63,479 nt of DNA from Rubrivivax sp. (lineage in GTDB: Bacteria; Pseudomonadota; Gammaproteobacteria; Burkholderiales; Burkholderiaceae_C), in NCBI GenBank assembly GCA_027491255.1, contig JAIXWM010000111.1, positions 1-63,479 of the forward strand, written 5' to 3'. The position numbers and the translations under genes are program-made. Positions 1-8,069 of this stretch are shown here, in pieces. Every line of letters starts with the position of its first letter. Position 1 is the first letter of the stretch. The notes under the pieces were generated by a model. It was not told the DNA's origin and did not search any database. It worked only from the letters and a program-made list of their open reading frames with translations.

Positions 1-338
1 ACGCCCAGTTCACGCTTGAGCGCCAGCGCCGACATCCCCGTCTTGGCCTGGCTGATGAGATGGATGGCCAGGAACCAGGTGGTCAGCGGCAGCTTGGAAT
101 GCTCCATCATCGTGCCGGCCGTCACCGAAACCTGATGCCGGCAGCCGATGCACTGGAACAGCTTGCGGGCACCATGGCTGACGAGGTAGTGCCGCGCGTC
201 GTCGCAGCGCGGGCAACGGAACCCCTCGGGCCAACGCGCCCGCTTCAGAGCTTCGGCGCACTGCTCTTCAGTGCCGAAGTGCCGCAGGAATTCGGGGATC
301 GACATGCCGGGCTGGAACTGGATCTTGTGGCTGGACAT
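1..338 (-). CDS. IS1595-family (ISXO2-like) transposase, N-terminal part, cut by the window edge
   Basis: Read from an ATG at 338 towards base 1, about 112 residues are in frame and the gene runs off the window. The start is MSSHKIQFQPGMSIPEFL. A CPRC pair near residues 41-44 and a CIGC pair some 20 residues later form the zinc ribbon that precedes the DDE/N domain in IS1595-type transposases. It is followed by the family-typical stretch TAGTMMEHSKLPLTTWF. The catalytic domain is outside the window, so intactness cannot be judged. No clear terminal inverted repeat was recognised in 339-480. The element sits at the edge of an accessory region that also holds a toxin-antitoxin pair. The family call is from recognition of the motif order, not from a search. 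Confidence 0.82.
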   Translation of the reverse strand, partial: MSSHKIQFQPGMSIPEFLRHFGTEEQCAEALKRARWPEGFRCPRCDDARHYLVSHGARKLFQCIGCRHQVSVTAGTMMEHSKLPLTTWFLAIHLISQAKTGMSALALKRELG

Positions 339-544
339 CGTGGCTCTCCGTCGTCAGGAGAGCTCAGGCTATGAAGTCAGTAGCTCATGGGGTGAGCCTG
401 GCTGAGGCAGGTTTCCAATCAAGATTGATTTTGTGGACACCGGTCATCCGGCGCTGCTGCGGATGTGGGACAAGCGGCAACGGGGCTACAGAGCGATGGG
501 GTACAGGGTCGGATCTGATTCGCATCTTGCCATCGGACTATAAA

Positions 545-562
545 AAGACTATATTAAGTCTT
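545..562. promoter_or_regulatory. Palindromic operator candidate of the toxin-antitoxin operon
   Basis: AAGACT-ATATTA-AGTCTT is a perfect 6-bp inverted repeat with an A/T spacer, ending 21 bases before the antitoxin ATG. The surrounding bases are strongly A/T rich compared with the rest of the area, as expected for a promoter. Antitoxins of this family usually bind such palindromes to repress their own operon. That role is inferred here. Confidence 0.55.
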
Positions 563-583
563 GCCTAAGTCCGGAGCCCTGCC

Positions 584-859
584 ATGCGCTACTCGTCACA
601 AGTCAAGCCGATCAGCTATCTCAAAGCCAACGCTGCCGAGGTTTTGACCCACCTCGCAGAGCAGCGTGCACCGATGGTCATCACCCAAAACGGTGAGGCC
701 AAGGCTGTCCTGCAGGATGTAGCCTCGTTCGAAGAGACGCAAGAAACGCTGGCGCTGCTGAAAATCCTTGCGCTAGGCAACCAGGACATGGCCGCTGGCA
801 AGGTGCAACCCGTGGCCGATGTCGTTGCCCGTCTTCGCGCCAAGCGAGCCGTAGTCTGA
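584..859 (+). CDS. Type II antitoxin, Phd/YefM family
   Basis: A 91-residue protein (MRYSSQVKPISYLKANAAEVLTHL) with the classical Phd/YefM N-terminus: 'ISYLKANAAEVL' followed by 'PMVITQNGEAKAVLQDV', the dimerising DNA-binding fold. The C-terminal tail (from about residue 55) is helical and charged and would wrap the toxin. It overlaps the next gene by one base (TGATG), so the pair is translationally coupled. It neutralises the downstream ParE/RelE toxin and probably represses the operon through the palindrome at 545-562. Length and gene order fit the family. Confidence 0.88.
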   Translation: MRYSSQVKPISYLKANAAEVLTHLAEQRAPMVITQNGEAKAVLQDVASFEETQETLALLKILALGNQDMAAGKVQPVADVVARLRAKRAVV

Positions 860-1200
860 TGTCTGGCACACCGGCCAAATTCGAGGTCTTGGTCACCGAT
901 GGGGCAGAGCAGGACTTGGAGGCCATCCACGACTACATCTCCGAATTCGACTGCGTGGCCAACGCCAACTACGTGTTGGATCAGTTGATGGCCGTCGTGG
1001 AGAGCCTGTCGAGATTCCCGGAACGCGGTAGCTATCCAAAGGAACTGGTTGGTCTTGGCATCAAGGAATACCGCCAGACATCCTTCAAGCCGTACCGCGT
1101 GATCTACCGTGTCACAGGCAGCCACGTCATCATTTACCTGATTGCGGACGGACGCCGTGATATGCAGAGCGTGCTTGCTCGCCGCCTGCTGGGCGCTTGA
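859..1200 (+). CDS. Type II toxin, RelE/ParE superfamily
   Basis: A 113-residue protein with the RelE/ParE fold signature: 'AEQDLEAIHDYI' in helix 1, 'ERGSYPKELVGLGIKEYRQTSFKPYRVIYRV' in the central strands, and a C-terminal 'YLIADGRRDMQSVLARRLL'. The 'PYRVIYRV...ADGRRDM' ending is more like ParE (gyrase poison) than like the ribosome-dependent RelE subgroup, but the sequence alone does not decide the target. The gene starts inside the antitoxin stop codon. A strong terminator follows about 80 bases after the stop. Confidence 0.86.
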   Translation: MSGTPAKFEVLVTDGAEQDLEAIHDYISEFDCVANANYVLDQLMAVVESLSRFPERGSYPKELVGLGIKEYRQTSFKPYRVIYRVTGSHVIIYLIADGRRDMQSVLARRLLGA

Positions 1201-1595
1201 CCCGCAGCAACCCGCACCAGCGCTCATCAGCTCGGGAAGCTAGTCTGCACACGGTCAACCATCCGCCACCAGTACCAAGGGCCCAGAGACCTCTCTGGGC
1301 CCATTCTTTTTGCACGTTCCCCGAGGAACACGTTGTCGCTTGTTGACCATGACGCGCCTGAAGAGGCCCCGAAGGGCCCCCCGCGGACTGATCTCCTCTT
1401 GCCGTTCTCTGCCAGCCTGTCGACCAACAAAAGCGGGCCTGCGCCCCTGGCTCCACATTGGGCCGGCACGGTGGCCCAGAATTGGATCGGCACTGGCACA
1501 AGACCGAGTGATCGGGAAGGTGGGTCGCTGTAGACCTTCCAGAAGAAGGCGCCGCTTTCTGGCTGAGGTGCACTGCGAGCAGTTTTCCTGAACGA
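1201..1595. other. Gene-free stretch between toxin gene and GntR regulator
   Basis: Apart from the terminator at 1279-1312 I see no supportable gene. Several frames are open but have no family resemblance and no ribosome-binding site. It may be remnant DNA from earlier insertions next to the transposase fragment. Confidence 0.5.
1279..1312 (+). terminator. Rho-independent terminator after the toxin-antitoxin operon
   Basis: A perfect 10-bp stem (GGGCCCAGAG / CTCTGGGCCC) with a 4-base loop ACCT is followed by ATTCTTTTT. It lies about 80 bases downstream of the toxin stop codon and reads in the same direction. Confidence 0.85.
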
Positions 1596-2309
1596 TCATT
1601 TGGCTTCGGTGTCGATGGACTTGGCGCGCGAGATCCGCCCCTTGGCCTGCTCGATGTGTTCCCGTACCGCGGATTCGGCCGCAGCGCCGTCGCCCGCCTC
1701 GAAGGCTGCGATCACGGCGCGGTGCTCCGTGATCGCTTCGTCGGACCCGAAGTTGCCGCTCTGTGGAATGACCGACAGCCGAGCGATCGACAGCAGGACG
1801 TGCAGGTCTCGGTAGTGTGCGGAGATCACCGAATTGCCTGCGCTGTCGACCAAGGCCTGATGGAACTCCTGCTCCAGCCCGACGTATGCACGGGAATGAC
1901 GATACCCGACGCCCTGCCTTCGCATCTGCGCCATCGCCTCCGTGGCATTCTTCATGGCCTTCAGTGAAGTGCTGCGGTCCTGATGCTCGGCGCCCCGGCG
2001 TGCGCAGTAGGTTTCGATCATGGACCGGTACTCGAGCAGCTGAGCCAAGTGTTCGTCGTCTGGCACCGACGCTACCGAAAAGCCGGCATTTGCGGTGAAC
2101 GACACCAGTCCCTCTGCCCCCAGGCGCACCAGGGCCTCGCGCAGCGGCGAGGTGCTGATGCCGCACTCGCGACTCAGGGCGTCGATGTTCAGCCGCTGGC
2201 CTGGCACGAGCCGCTGGTCGAGGATCTGGCGCTTCAACTCGTCGTAGGCCTGTTCGGCCAGGGACGTCTTCACGAGACGGACCTTCGGCGCAGATCTGGT
2301 GGCGGGCAT
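1596..2309 (-). CDS. GntR-family transcriptional regulator, FadR/FCD subfamily
   Basis: A 237-residue regulator beginning MPATRSAPKVRLVKTS. It has a winged-helix domain (about residues 10-80: 'AYDELKRQILDQRLVPGQRLNIDALSRECGISTSPLREALVRLGAEGLV') and an all-helical FCD ligand domain with the metal-site histidine pattern ('EFHQALVDSAGN', 'HRAVIAAFEAGD'). The frame stays open further upstream, but ATG 2309 gives the normal length and leaves the palindrome at 2382-2397 in the intergenic space. It is divergent from the talarate-dehydratase-like gene. It probably represses that gene and the Bug receptor in response to an acid-sugar ligand (inference). Confidence 0.9.
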   Translation of the reverse strand: MPATRSAPKVRLVKTSLAEQAYDELKRQILDQRLVPGQRLNIDALSRECGISTSPLREALVRLGAEGLVSFTANAGFSVASVPDDEHLAQLLEYRSMIETYCARRGAEHQDRSTSLKAMKNATEAMAQMRRQGVGYRHSRAYVGLEQEFHQALVDSAGNSVISAHYRDLHVLLSIARLSVIPQSGNFGSDEAITEHRAVIAAFEAGDGAAAESAVREHIEQAKGRISRAKSIDTEAK

Positions 2310-2381
2310 GGGTGATCGAGGGAGGGTCGGACACGTCCATTGTGTCTTCGTCGGAAGCAAGATCTCGTCGTCGCTGAACAT

Positions 2382-2397
2382 CGATCGTGCACGATCG
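2382..2397. promoter_or_regulatory. 16-bp perfect palindrome, candidate GntR operator
   Basis: CGATCGTGCACGATCG is perfectly self-complementary. It lies between the divergent GntR gene (start 2309) and the dehydratase gene (start 2488), about 90 bases upstream of the latter. FCD-type GntR proteins bind short palindromes in such divergent promoters. Which protein binds here is inferred from position only. Confidence 0.5.
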
Positions 2398-2487
2398 TTG
2401 ACATGAGTCTGCATTGTGTCGATACTGAGATCCGCGTCCTCGTTGCGAGAACGAAGCACGCCCTGCGCCAACTTTCGAGGACGCCCC

Positions 2488-3606
2488 GTGGACCCGATCA
2501 GCCGCGTCGAGATCTCGCTGTGCCGTGTGCCGCTGCGGCAAGCGGTCAGCGACGCCAAGGTGCTCACCGGGCGGCAGAAGCCTCTATCTCATGTCGACCT
2601 TCTGACCGCCGAAATCGAGACGGCCCAAGGAGAGAAGGGCTTCGGATTCAGCTACTCGCTGCGCGCCGGCGGCTCGGCCCTGTTGGCTCACGCCCGTGAC
2701 ATCGCTGGCGAACTGATTGGCGAGGACCCCGACGACATCGGTCGCCTGTGGGAGAAGATGGCCTGGCTCGGAGCCTCGGTCGCGCGCACCGGGGTCACGG
2801 TACAGGCGATCGCAGCGTTCGACGTGGCGCTCTGGGACCTGAAGGCCAAGCGCGCCGGCATGTCGATCGGCAAGCTGCTGGGCGCATACCGCAACGATGT
2901 GCCCTGCTACAACACGTCTGGCGGCTACCTCTCTTCGTCGACCGACCAGGTGCTCAGGAACGTCGACGCTTCGTTGGAGCGGGGTCTCGGCGGGATCAAG
3001 CTGAAGGTCGGGCAACCAGATCTGAAGAAAGACATCGAGCGCGTGCGCGCTGTGCGCGACCATGTCGGAGATGGCGTCCCGTTGATGGTCGACGCCAATC
3101 AACAGTGGGACTTCACCACCGCGTTGCGCGCCGGTCGGCAACTCGATGCCTTCGACCTCGTCTGGCTCGAGGAGCCCCTTAATGCCTACGACTACGAGGG
3201 CCACGCCCGCCTCTCGGAGCGTCTTGACACGCCCATCGGCACTGGCGAGATGCTCAGCAGCGTGGCGGAATGCGCCGAGCTTGTGAACAGGCGCTCGGTC
3301 ACCTTCTTGCAGGCCGATGCGCCGCGTATCGGCGGCATCACGCCCTTCCTGAAGATCTCGGCGTTGGCCGATCTGGCCCGACTCAAGCTGGCGCCCCACT
3401 TCGTGATGGAGATTCATGTCCATCTGGCCTGCGCGTACCCGAACGAGGCCTGGGTCGAGCACATTGAATGGCTAGAGCCGGCGTTCAATGAGCGCTTGCA
3501 GATCAAGGATGGTCGCATGCTCTTGCCGGACCGTCCGGGACTTGGTTTCAGCCTGTCCGAACAGGCGCAGTCCTGGCGCGAAGGCATACAAAGAATTCAG
3601 ACCTGA
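2488..3606 (+). CDS. Enolase-superfamily acid-sugar dehydratase, L-talarate/galactarate dehydratase-like
   Basis: A 372-residue protein of the mandelate racemase subgroup. The N-terminal stretch 'VSDAKVLTGRQKPL', the 'CYNTSGGYL' strand and the C-terminal 'LGFSLSEQA' match, from memory, the TalrD/GalrD type that dehydrates talarate or galactarate to 5-keto-4-deoxyglucarate. Catalytic groups are visible: KLK (residues 171-173), metal ligands Asp202 (VDANQQW), Glu228 (LEEP) and Glu254 (TGEM), and His304 (APHF). I chose GTG 2488 because CGAGG lies 7 bases before it and the family starts here. The frame is open to 2416. It precedes the Bug receptor by 27 bases, probably as one transcript. Exact substrate is not decided by sequence. 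Confidence 0.85.
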   Translation: MDPISRVEISLCRVPLRQAVSDAKVLTGRQKPLSHVDLLTAEIETAQGEKGFGFSYSLRAGGSALLAHARDIAGELIGEDPDDIGRLWEKMAWLGASVARTGVTVQAIAAFDVALWDLKAKRAGMSIGKLLGAYRNDVPCYNTSGGYLSSSTDQVLRNVDASLERGLGGIKLKVGQPDLKKDIERVRAVRDHVGDGVPLMVDANQQWDFTTALRAGRQLDAFDLVWLEEPLNAYDYEGHARLSERLDTPIGTGEMLSSVAECAELVNRRSVTFLQADAPRIGGITPFLKISALADLARLKLAPHFVMEIHVHLACAYPNEAWVEHIEWLEPAFNERLQIKDGRMLLPDRPGLGFSLSEQAQSWREGIQRIQT

Positions 3607-3633
3607 CCCATCGTTCAAAGTCGGAGAGTGGAG

Positions 3634-4620
3634 ATGAGATTCATACCTGCGATCAAATCCAGCGCATGGCTGGCGGCCGTCGTGCTCGCAGCATCGACCG
3701 GCGGCGTGGCGGCGCAGGCTCCTTGGCCGTCCAAGCCGATCACCTACGTCGTCCCGTTTGCACCAGGCGGCAACACCGACACGCTGGCCCGCCTGCTGAG
3801 CAAGGAACTGCAGGCGGGGCTCGGCCAGACGATCGTGATCGAGAACAAGCCGGGGGCCGGTGGCAACGTCGGGTCCGACTTTGTCGCCAGATCCGCGCCC
3901 GATGGCCATACCCTCCTGGGCGGAACCATCAGTACCCATGCCATCAACCCGAGCGTCTACCCGACCATGCCCTACGACGCCCTCAAGGCGTTCGAACCGG
4001 TGGTCATGATCGGCAGCAGCCCGCTCGTGCTGGCTGTCAACGCGAGCACGCCCTACAAGAGCCTGCAGGACTTGCTCGCCGCCGCACGCGCAAGGCCGGG
4101 TGCGCTGAGCTACGCCTCGGCGGGCAACGGAACCTCGACGCACCTCGCGACCGAATTGTTGAAGTCGCTGACCAGGACTTCGATCACGCACCTGCCGTAC
4201 AAGGGAAGCGGTCCGGCGGTGTTGGACGTCGTCGCCGGGCACGTGCCGATGCTTTTCGACACCTTGCTGGTGGTCGGTCCCCATATCAAGTCGGGCAAAC
4301 TGCGCCCGATCGCCGTGGCTGCGTCACAGCGTCTGGACGCGCTGCCTGATGTGCCCACGACGGCCGAGGCGGGTGTCCAGGGACTTGAGGTTGCGTCGTG
4401 GCAGGCGGTGTTCGTGGCCGCCGGAACGCCCAAGCCGATCGTGGCTCGCTTGAACGCCGAGTTTGCCAGGGCCATGAAAGCGCCCGAGGTCCAAAAGCGG
4501 CTGATCGAGTTGGCGGTCGAACCGGATGGCGGGCCGCCGGAGAAACTGGCGGCCTACCAGAGGTCTGAACTCGTGAAATGGGCGAAGGTCGTCAAGGAGC
4601 AGGGTGTCAAGCCTGACTGA
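3634..4620 (+). CDS. Bug/TctC-type periplasmic receptor of a tripartite tricarboxylate transporter
   Basis: A 328-residue secreted protein. It has a signal peptide (MRFIPAIKSSAWLAAVVLAA...VAAQA) followed by the Bug-family core: 'WPSKPITYVVPFAPGGNTDTLARLL', 'ENKPGAGGNVGSDFVARSAPDGHTLL', 'LPYKGSGPAVLDVVAGHVPMLFDT' and 'PDVPTTAEAG'. GGAGAG six bases before ATG 3634 fixes the start. Such receptors bind carboxylic acids. Here it follows an acid-sugar dehydratase, so an aldaric acid or breakdown product is a reasonable guess. The membrane subunits TctA/TctB are not in the window; orphan Bug receptors are common in Burkholderiales. Confidence 0.92.
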   Translation: MRFIPAIKSSAWLAAVVLAASTGGVAAQAPWPSKPITYVVPFAPGGNTDTLARLLSKELQAGLGQTIVIENKPGAGGNVGSDFVARSAPDGHTLLGGTISTHAINPSVYPTMPYDALKAFEPVVMIGSSPLVLAVNASTPYKSLQDLLAAARARPGALSYASAGNGTSTHLATELLKSLTRTSITHLPYKGSGPAVLDVVAGHVPMLFDTLLVVGPHIKSGKLRPIAVAASQRLDALPDVPTTAEAGVQGLEVASWQAVFVAAGTPKPIVARLNAEFARAMKAPEVQKRLIELAVEPDGGPPEKLAAYQRSELVKWAKVVKEQGVKPD

Positions 4621-4743
4621 CGCCGAAGGGCGGGCTGTGGCGCGCGATCACGCAGGGGTTGTCAGGATTTCCGTGTGTGAAGGGCAGCCGTGGGCAATTC
4701 GTCTTCCTGCCTCTGGGTGCGCCTGGGCTTGCTTGGTGCGGGC

Positions 4744-5682
4744 CTAATTGAACGCGCCAGCTGGCTTGATGCAAGCTGTCGATTCGAGCTGTATCCGGCG
4801 CTCACACATCTCTTGCCAGTAGGGCCACCACGCATCTACCGCTCGTTGACGGGCTTGTGCGTCAATATCTGAAGGCCTGCGCCGTTCTCCGAGCTTCAGA
4901 TTCAGTGCGCGGGCCGTGATCGCGCGCCCGACGTCGATGGCCGTGTCAAGGTCCTGCATGGCAAAGTCCACATAGGGGGCCACCGCAGAGTAGGCCTGCA
5001 GGGCTTCGGCGTGCTGACCGGCCTTCCACTTGTTCAGGATGTTGCGCAGCGCAAGGCACATCTCCGTTCCAGGAATCACACCGACGGCCCCGATCCGCAA
5101 GTATTCGATGAGATTCTGACCATGGCGGCCCACCAGCAAGTCCAAGGGGCGAGCGATCGTCGACAGGTGCGCGGCCATCCGGATGCTGTTGTATTCGGCC
5201 TTCAGAAAACTCAGGCGCTCGAGCAAGGCGGGGTAGGCAGCCAGGGAGCCCGCGGAAAAGTCGGTGTCGATAAGGCCGGGCGCCAGTTGCAGACCCAGGT
5301 CGACGCGGCGGGCAAGTTCGGGGTCTGCAACCAGCGTATCGACTTGATCGATGGAGGCGACCGAATCTGCCCCGATCTGGATGATCAGGGCCACGCGGTC
5401 CCGCGTGTCGATTGCGCAGGCGGTCATGAGCCGGATGTCGTCGTCAGGCCTGACGGTCACCAGGAGAGCTTCTTGCGCCGTCAGGTGCTTGCAGGTCTCG
5501 CGCAGGATTGAGCGCCGTTCCGTCGGCGACAGGGCAGCGCCCTCGGAGGCCAGACCGAGCAGGGTGACGCCTGCGGCGCCATGGGTGCGGACCCACGCGA
5601 TCTGACGCTCGTGTGCCTCGAGGTCGAACGAGCCCGAGGCGGAAAAGAAACTGTAGAGAACGGGCAGGATTCCAGCAGTCAT
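4744..5682 (-). CDS. Dihydrodipicolinate synthase-family (DapA-like) lyase or aldolase, atypical active site
   Basis: 312 residues of the DHDPS/N-acetylneuraminate lyase TIM-barrel family. The N-terminal 'GVTLLGLASEGAALSPTERRSIL' corresponds to the GxxGE pocket that binds the keto-acid carboxylate. A lysine in 'FLKAEYNSIRM' (about residue 160) is the likely Schiff-base Lys. The usual 'YNxP' strand carrying the catalytic Tyr is replaced by 'GLQLAPGLIDTDFS', so the chemistry may differ from ordinary members. It is the last gene of the reverse-strand operon, 3 bases after an acid-sugar dehydratase. A role in cleaving or dehydrating a 2-keto-3-deoxy (or 5-keto-4-deoxy) acid fits the context (inference). 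Lysine-biosynthetic DapA is unlikely. Confidence 0.8.
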   Translation of the reverse strand: MTAGILPVLYSFFSASGSFDLEAHERQIAWVRTHGAAGVTLLGLASEGAALSPTERRSILRETCKHLTAQEALLVTVRPDDDIRLMTACAIDTRDRVALIIQIGADSVASIDQVDTLVADPELARRVDLGLQLAPGLIDTDFSAGSLAAYPALLERLSFLKAEYNSIRMAAHLSTIARPLDLLVGRHGQNLIEYLRIGAVGVIPGTEMCLALRNILNKWKAGQHAEALQAYSAVAPYVDFAMQDLDTAIDVGRAITARALNLKLGERRRPSDIDAQARQRAVDAWWPYWQEMCERRIQLESTACIKPAGAFN

Positions 5683-5685
5683 GGC

Positions 5686-6822
5686 TTACCAGTCCAATGC
5701 CGTGCCATCGAGGGCGTGCTCGGCCAGTCGTGGCACACGTGATTCCTCAAAGTGTAGCTTGCTCGACTGCACGCAAAGCCCTACGCCTGCGGCCCGTTGA
5801 AGGGTAAAGCTTCCTTCTGCGTCGAGAACTGGAAACTCCCCTTCGAATATCGATGCATTTGCGGCGCTGGGCCTGAATTCCAGTGCGCCAAAGGTCTGTG
5901 AAATGGCGGCGCTATGCAACGAAGCGCATGTGTGAAGCCATCCGTTTGGACTGTGCGGACCGAAGGTCACGTGATGGGCCTCGGCCATATCGGCCAGAAC
6001 TCGCATCTCTGTAAGTCCCCCGGCATTGCCGACGTCAGGCTGAATGATGTCTACCAGACCGAGTTCCAGAACGTGCTTGAATTGCCATCGCGTGAACAGT
6101 CGTTCTCCCAGTGCAATTGGAGTCTGAAAGTGCCGCCTCACGCGAGCCAGTGCCTGCGCATCCTCGCTGGCAACCGGCTCCTCGATCCAAAGGGGACGTA
6201 AATCTCGAATAGCACGTTCGATACTAATCACGGTATGAGGTAGAGTCCTGCCGTGAAGATCGATGGCGAAGTCACGCGCGCTTCCGATAACAGAACGAAC
6301 AGCTGCGCAGCAGTCATAGACCTTGGAGATCAGCGATGTCTCAGGCAGAGCGGAAACCGGAGGCAGCGGATAGAACTTGACAATCTGGAATCCAGCATCT
6401 ATCGCTGCTTGTGCACGCCCGGCAAGTTCTTGTGGATCGGTCGACAGTCCACAATTCGCATAGGCTTTCATCTTCTGTCGCACAGCGCCGCCCATCAACT
6501 CGTGGATCGGCTTATGCGCCACCTTGCCGGCGATGTCCCAAAGTGCGATATCGATACCCGACAGGGCGGACGTTTCGATGGCACCTCCACGCCAATAGCT
6601 GTGCCGGTAAACGGTTTCCCAGACTTTGCGGATGGAAGCAACCGGCATACCTAAAATCAATCTGGCGGCATCGCGGACCGCGCCCACGACAGCATGAGGT
6701 TTTCCGGGTAATGTGCATTCACCCCAACCTACGACCGCGGGATCCGTGGTTCTGATCTCGACAAAGATCAGATCGGAGAATTCGCCCGAGTGCAAATGGC
6801 CCAAGACGTGTGTGATATACAT
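5686..6822 (-). CDS. Enolase-superfamily dehydratase, D-galactonate dehydratase-like (first of two)
   Basis: A 378-residue mandelate-racemase-subgroup protein. It carries Lys149 (IVKFYP), metal ligand Asp188 with His190 (IDLHGR), Glu214 (WIEEP), Glu240 (LGERLF) and His290 (GPHSPNG). The D-x-H and GPH histidines are the pattern of the DgoD (galactonate dehydratase) group, in which two histidines act as acid/base. The N-terminal capping domain is intact ('VGWGECTLPGKPHAVVGAV'). Spacing to the upstream enolase paralogue is 15 bases and to the downstream lyase 3 bases, so it is operon-internal. Substrate is not determinable; the neighbours argue for an aldonic or aldaric acid. Confidence 0.86.
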   Translation of the reverse strand: MYITHVLGHLHSGEFSDLIFVEIRTTDPAVVGWGECTLPGKPHAVVGAVRDAARLILGMPVASIRKVWETVYRHSYWRGGAIETSALSGIDIALWDIAGKVAHKPIHELMGGAVRQKMKAYANCGLSTDPQELAGRAQAAIDAGFQIVKFYPLPPVSALPETSLISKVYDCCAAVRSVIGSARDFAIDLHGRTLPHTVISIERAIRDLRPLWIEEPVASEDAQALARVRRHFQTPIALGERLFTRWQFKHVLELGLVDIIQPDVGNAGGLTEMRVLADMAEAHHVTFGPHSPNGWLHTCASLHSAAISQTFGALEFRPSAANASIFEGEFPVLDAEGSFTLQRAAGVGLCVQSSKLHFEESRVPRLAEHALDGTALDW

Positions 6823-6837
6823 GACGTACCTGTTTAT

Positions 6838-8010
6838 CTACCAATCGACCAGGGTTCCGTCCGGATCGACCGCAGAAGTGGTCAGCAGTGGCTCGTTGCG
6901 ACCTTGCAGTCGCGCTGCGAATGTCTCATCGACTGTGATGCCCAAGCCGACGCATGGTTTCATCTTCCAGTATCCTGAATCAAACTGTATGGGGGTATCG
7001 ATGAAATCCTTGGCGGCATTGAAGTGCGCGCTCATTTCTTCCTGGATCAGGAAATTCTCAGTCGCCATTGCATAATGCAGACCAGCACTGCTGGCCACCA
7101 CACCCAAAGGATTATGCGGGGCAATCGATATATTGAATCCGGCCGCAATGGTGGCTATACGAGACGCGGCCATCAGCCCGCCGCAATGGGCGATATCTGG
7201 TTGGAAAACTGAGACCGCCTGCTCGCAGCCTAGATCGACAAAGTCACGCAGTTGCACCAGCCGCTCGCCAGTAGCCAGCCGCACGTCAAACTGGCGCGCG
7301 AGGCCACCAAGGGTTGCTGCTGGCGCTGGACGAAGGATCTCTTCGATGAAAAGCAGGTCCCGTCCGGCGAAGAAGGAGAGTAGAGATTGGGCCGAGCCGA
7401 CCGATCCGCATCGCCCGTGAGCGTCAAGAGCGACGTCGATCCGACCACGACACGCGCCAAGAATCTCATCCATCATGTTGAAATAGGCCGAACGACGTGA
7501 TCCGAATATGTGCTGGTTGTGGAACGGCACATTCACAACCTTCACGGCGTGGTAGCCGCGCTCGATGATGCTTTCGAGCGATTGGAGCGCTTCGACAGTC
7601 ATCGATTTCTCGTAGACGTGTGACGAGTCGCCGAATCCAAGATGCGTGTAGACAGGCACACGATCCCTGACGGCACCGCCCAGCAAGTCGACCACCGGCC
7701 GGCCCAGTGACTTGCCGAGAATGTCCCAGCAAGCCATTTCAATGCCGCTGATGGCCGACATGCCGATCACCCCAGGATCCCAGTAGTGGCGGGTGATCAT
7801 CTTGCGTACCAGATGGGAAATGCGCAGCGGATCCTCACCGATACAAAGTTCTCTGAGCTCCTGCAAGGCAGCGCCAACCGAGCGTGCCTTCCATTCGACC
7901 GTGGCCTCACCCCAGCCAAAGAGCCCCGGCTCTGAGGTCTCTACCTTGACCAGAATCCAGGTGCGGAAGTCCACTGGAATGCTGTAGACCTTGATGTCGC
8001 GAATGACCAC
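6838..8010 (-). CDS. Enolase-superfamily dehydratase, D-galactonate dehydratase-like (second of two)
   Basis: 390 residues starting at GTG 8010, chosen because AGGGAG lies 6 bases upstream and the longer open frame has no family resemblance. Visible active-site elements: 'HAVKVV' lysine strand, 'ALDAHGR' (Asp ligand plus His), 'FIEEI', 'TGERL', 'APHNPLG' (His). The second metal-ligand motif reads EEI rather than EEP. It is clearly diverged from the adjacent paralogue at 5686-6822, so the two are not a recent duplication and may act on different acids or epimers. It lies 59 bases downstream of the ABC receptor gene, in the same operon. Confidence 0.86.
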   Translation of the reverse strand: MVIRDIKVYSIPVDFRTWILVKVETSEPGLFGWGEATVEWKARSVGAALQELRELCIGEDPLRISHLVRKMITRHYWDPGVIGMSAISGIEMACWDILGKSLGRPVVDLLGGAVRDRVPVYTHLGFGDSSHVYEKSMTVEALQSLESIIERGYHAVKVVNVPFHNQHIFGSRRSAYFNMMDEILGACRGRIDVALDAHGRCGSVGSAQSLLSFFAGRDLLFIEEILRPAPAATLGGLARQFDVRLATGERLVQLRDFVDLGCEQAVSVFQPDIAHCGGLMAASRIATIAAGFNISIAPHNPLGVVASSAGLHYAMATENFLIQEEMSAHFNAAKDFIDTPIQFDSGYWKMKPCVGLGITVDETFAARLQGRNEPLLTTSAVDPDGTLVDW

Positions 8011-8069
8011 AGTTTTCTCCCTGGGGTAGACGCCGCCGCATAGGCGGGCGTCTTGCCGGTGGATTCCTG

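Noticed and set aside
1237..1272. tRNA- or tmRNA-like 3' end (…CCGCCACCA) that could mark an integration site
   Set aside because: No T-arm with GGTTC…C and no pairing acceptor stem upstream; only the CCACCA-like ending is present.
4621..4743. A gene in the gap between the Bug receptor and the DapA-like gene
   Set aside because: The only frame there overlaps the DapA-like gene antisense and has no recognisable content.
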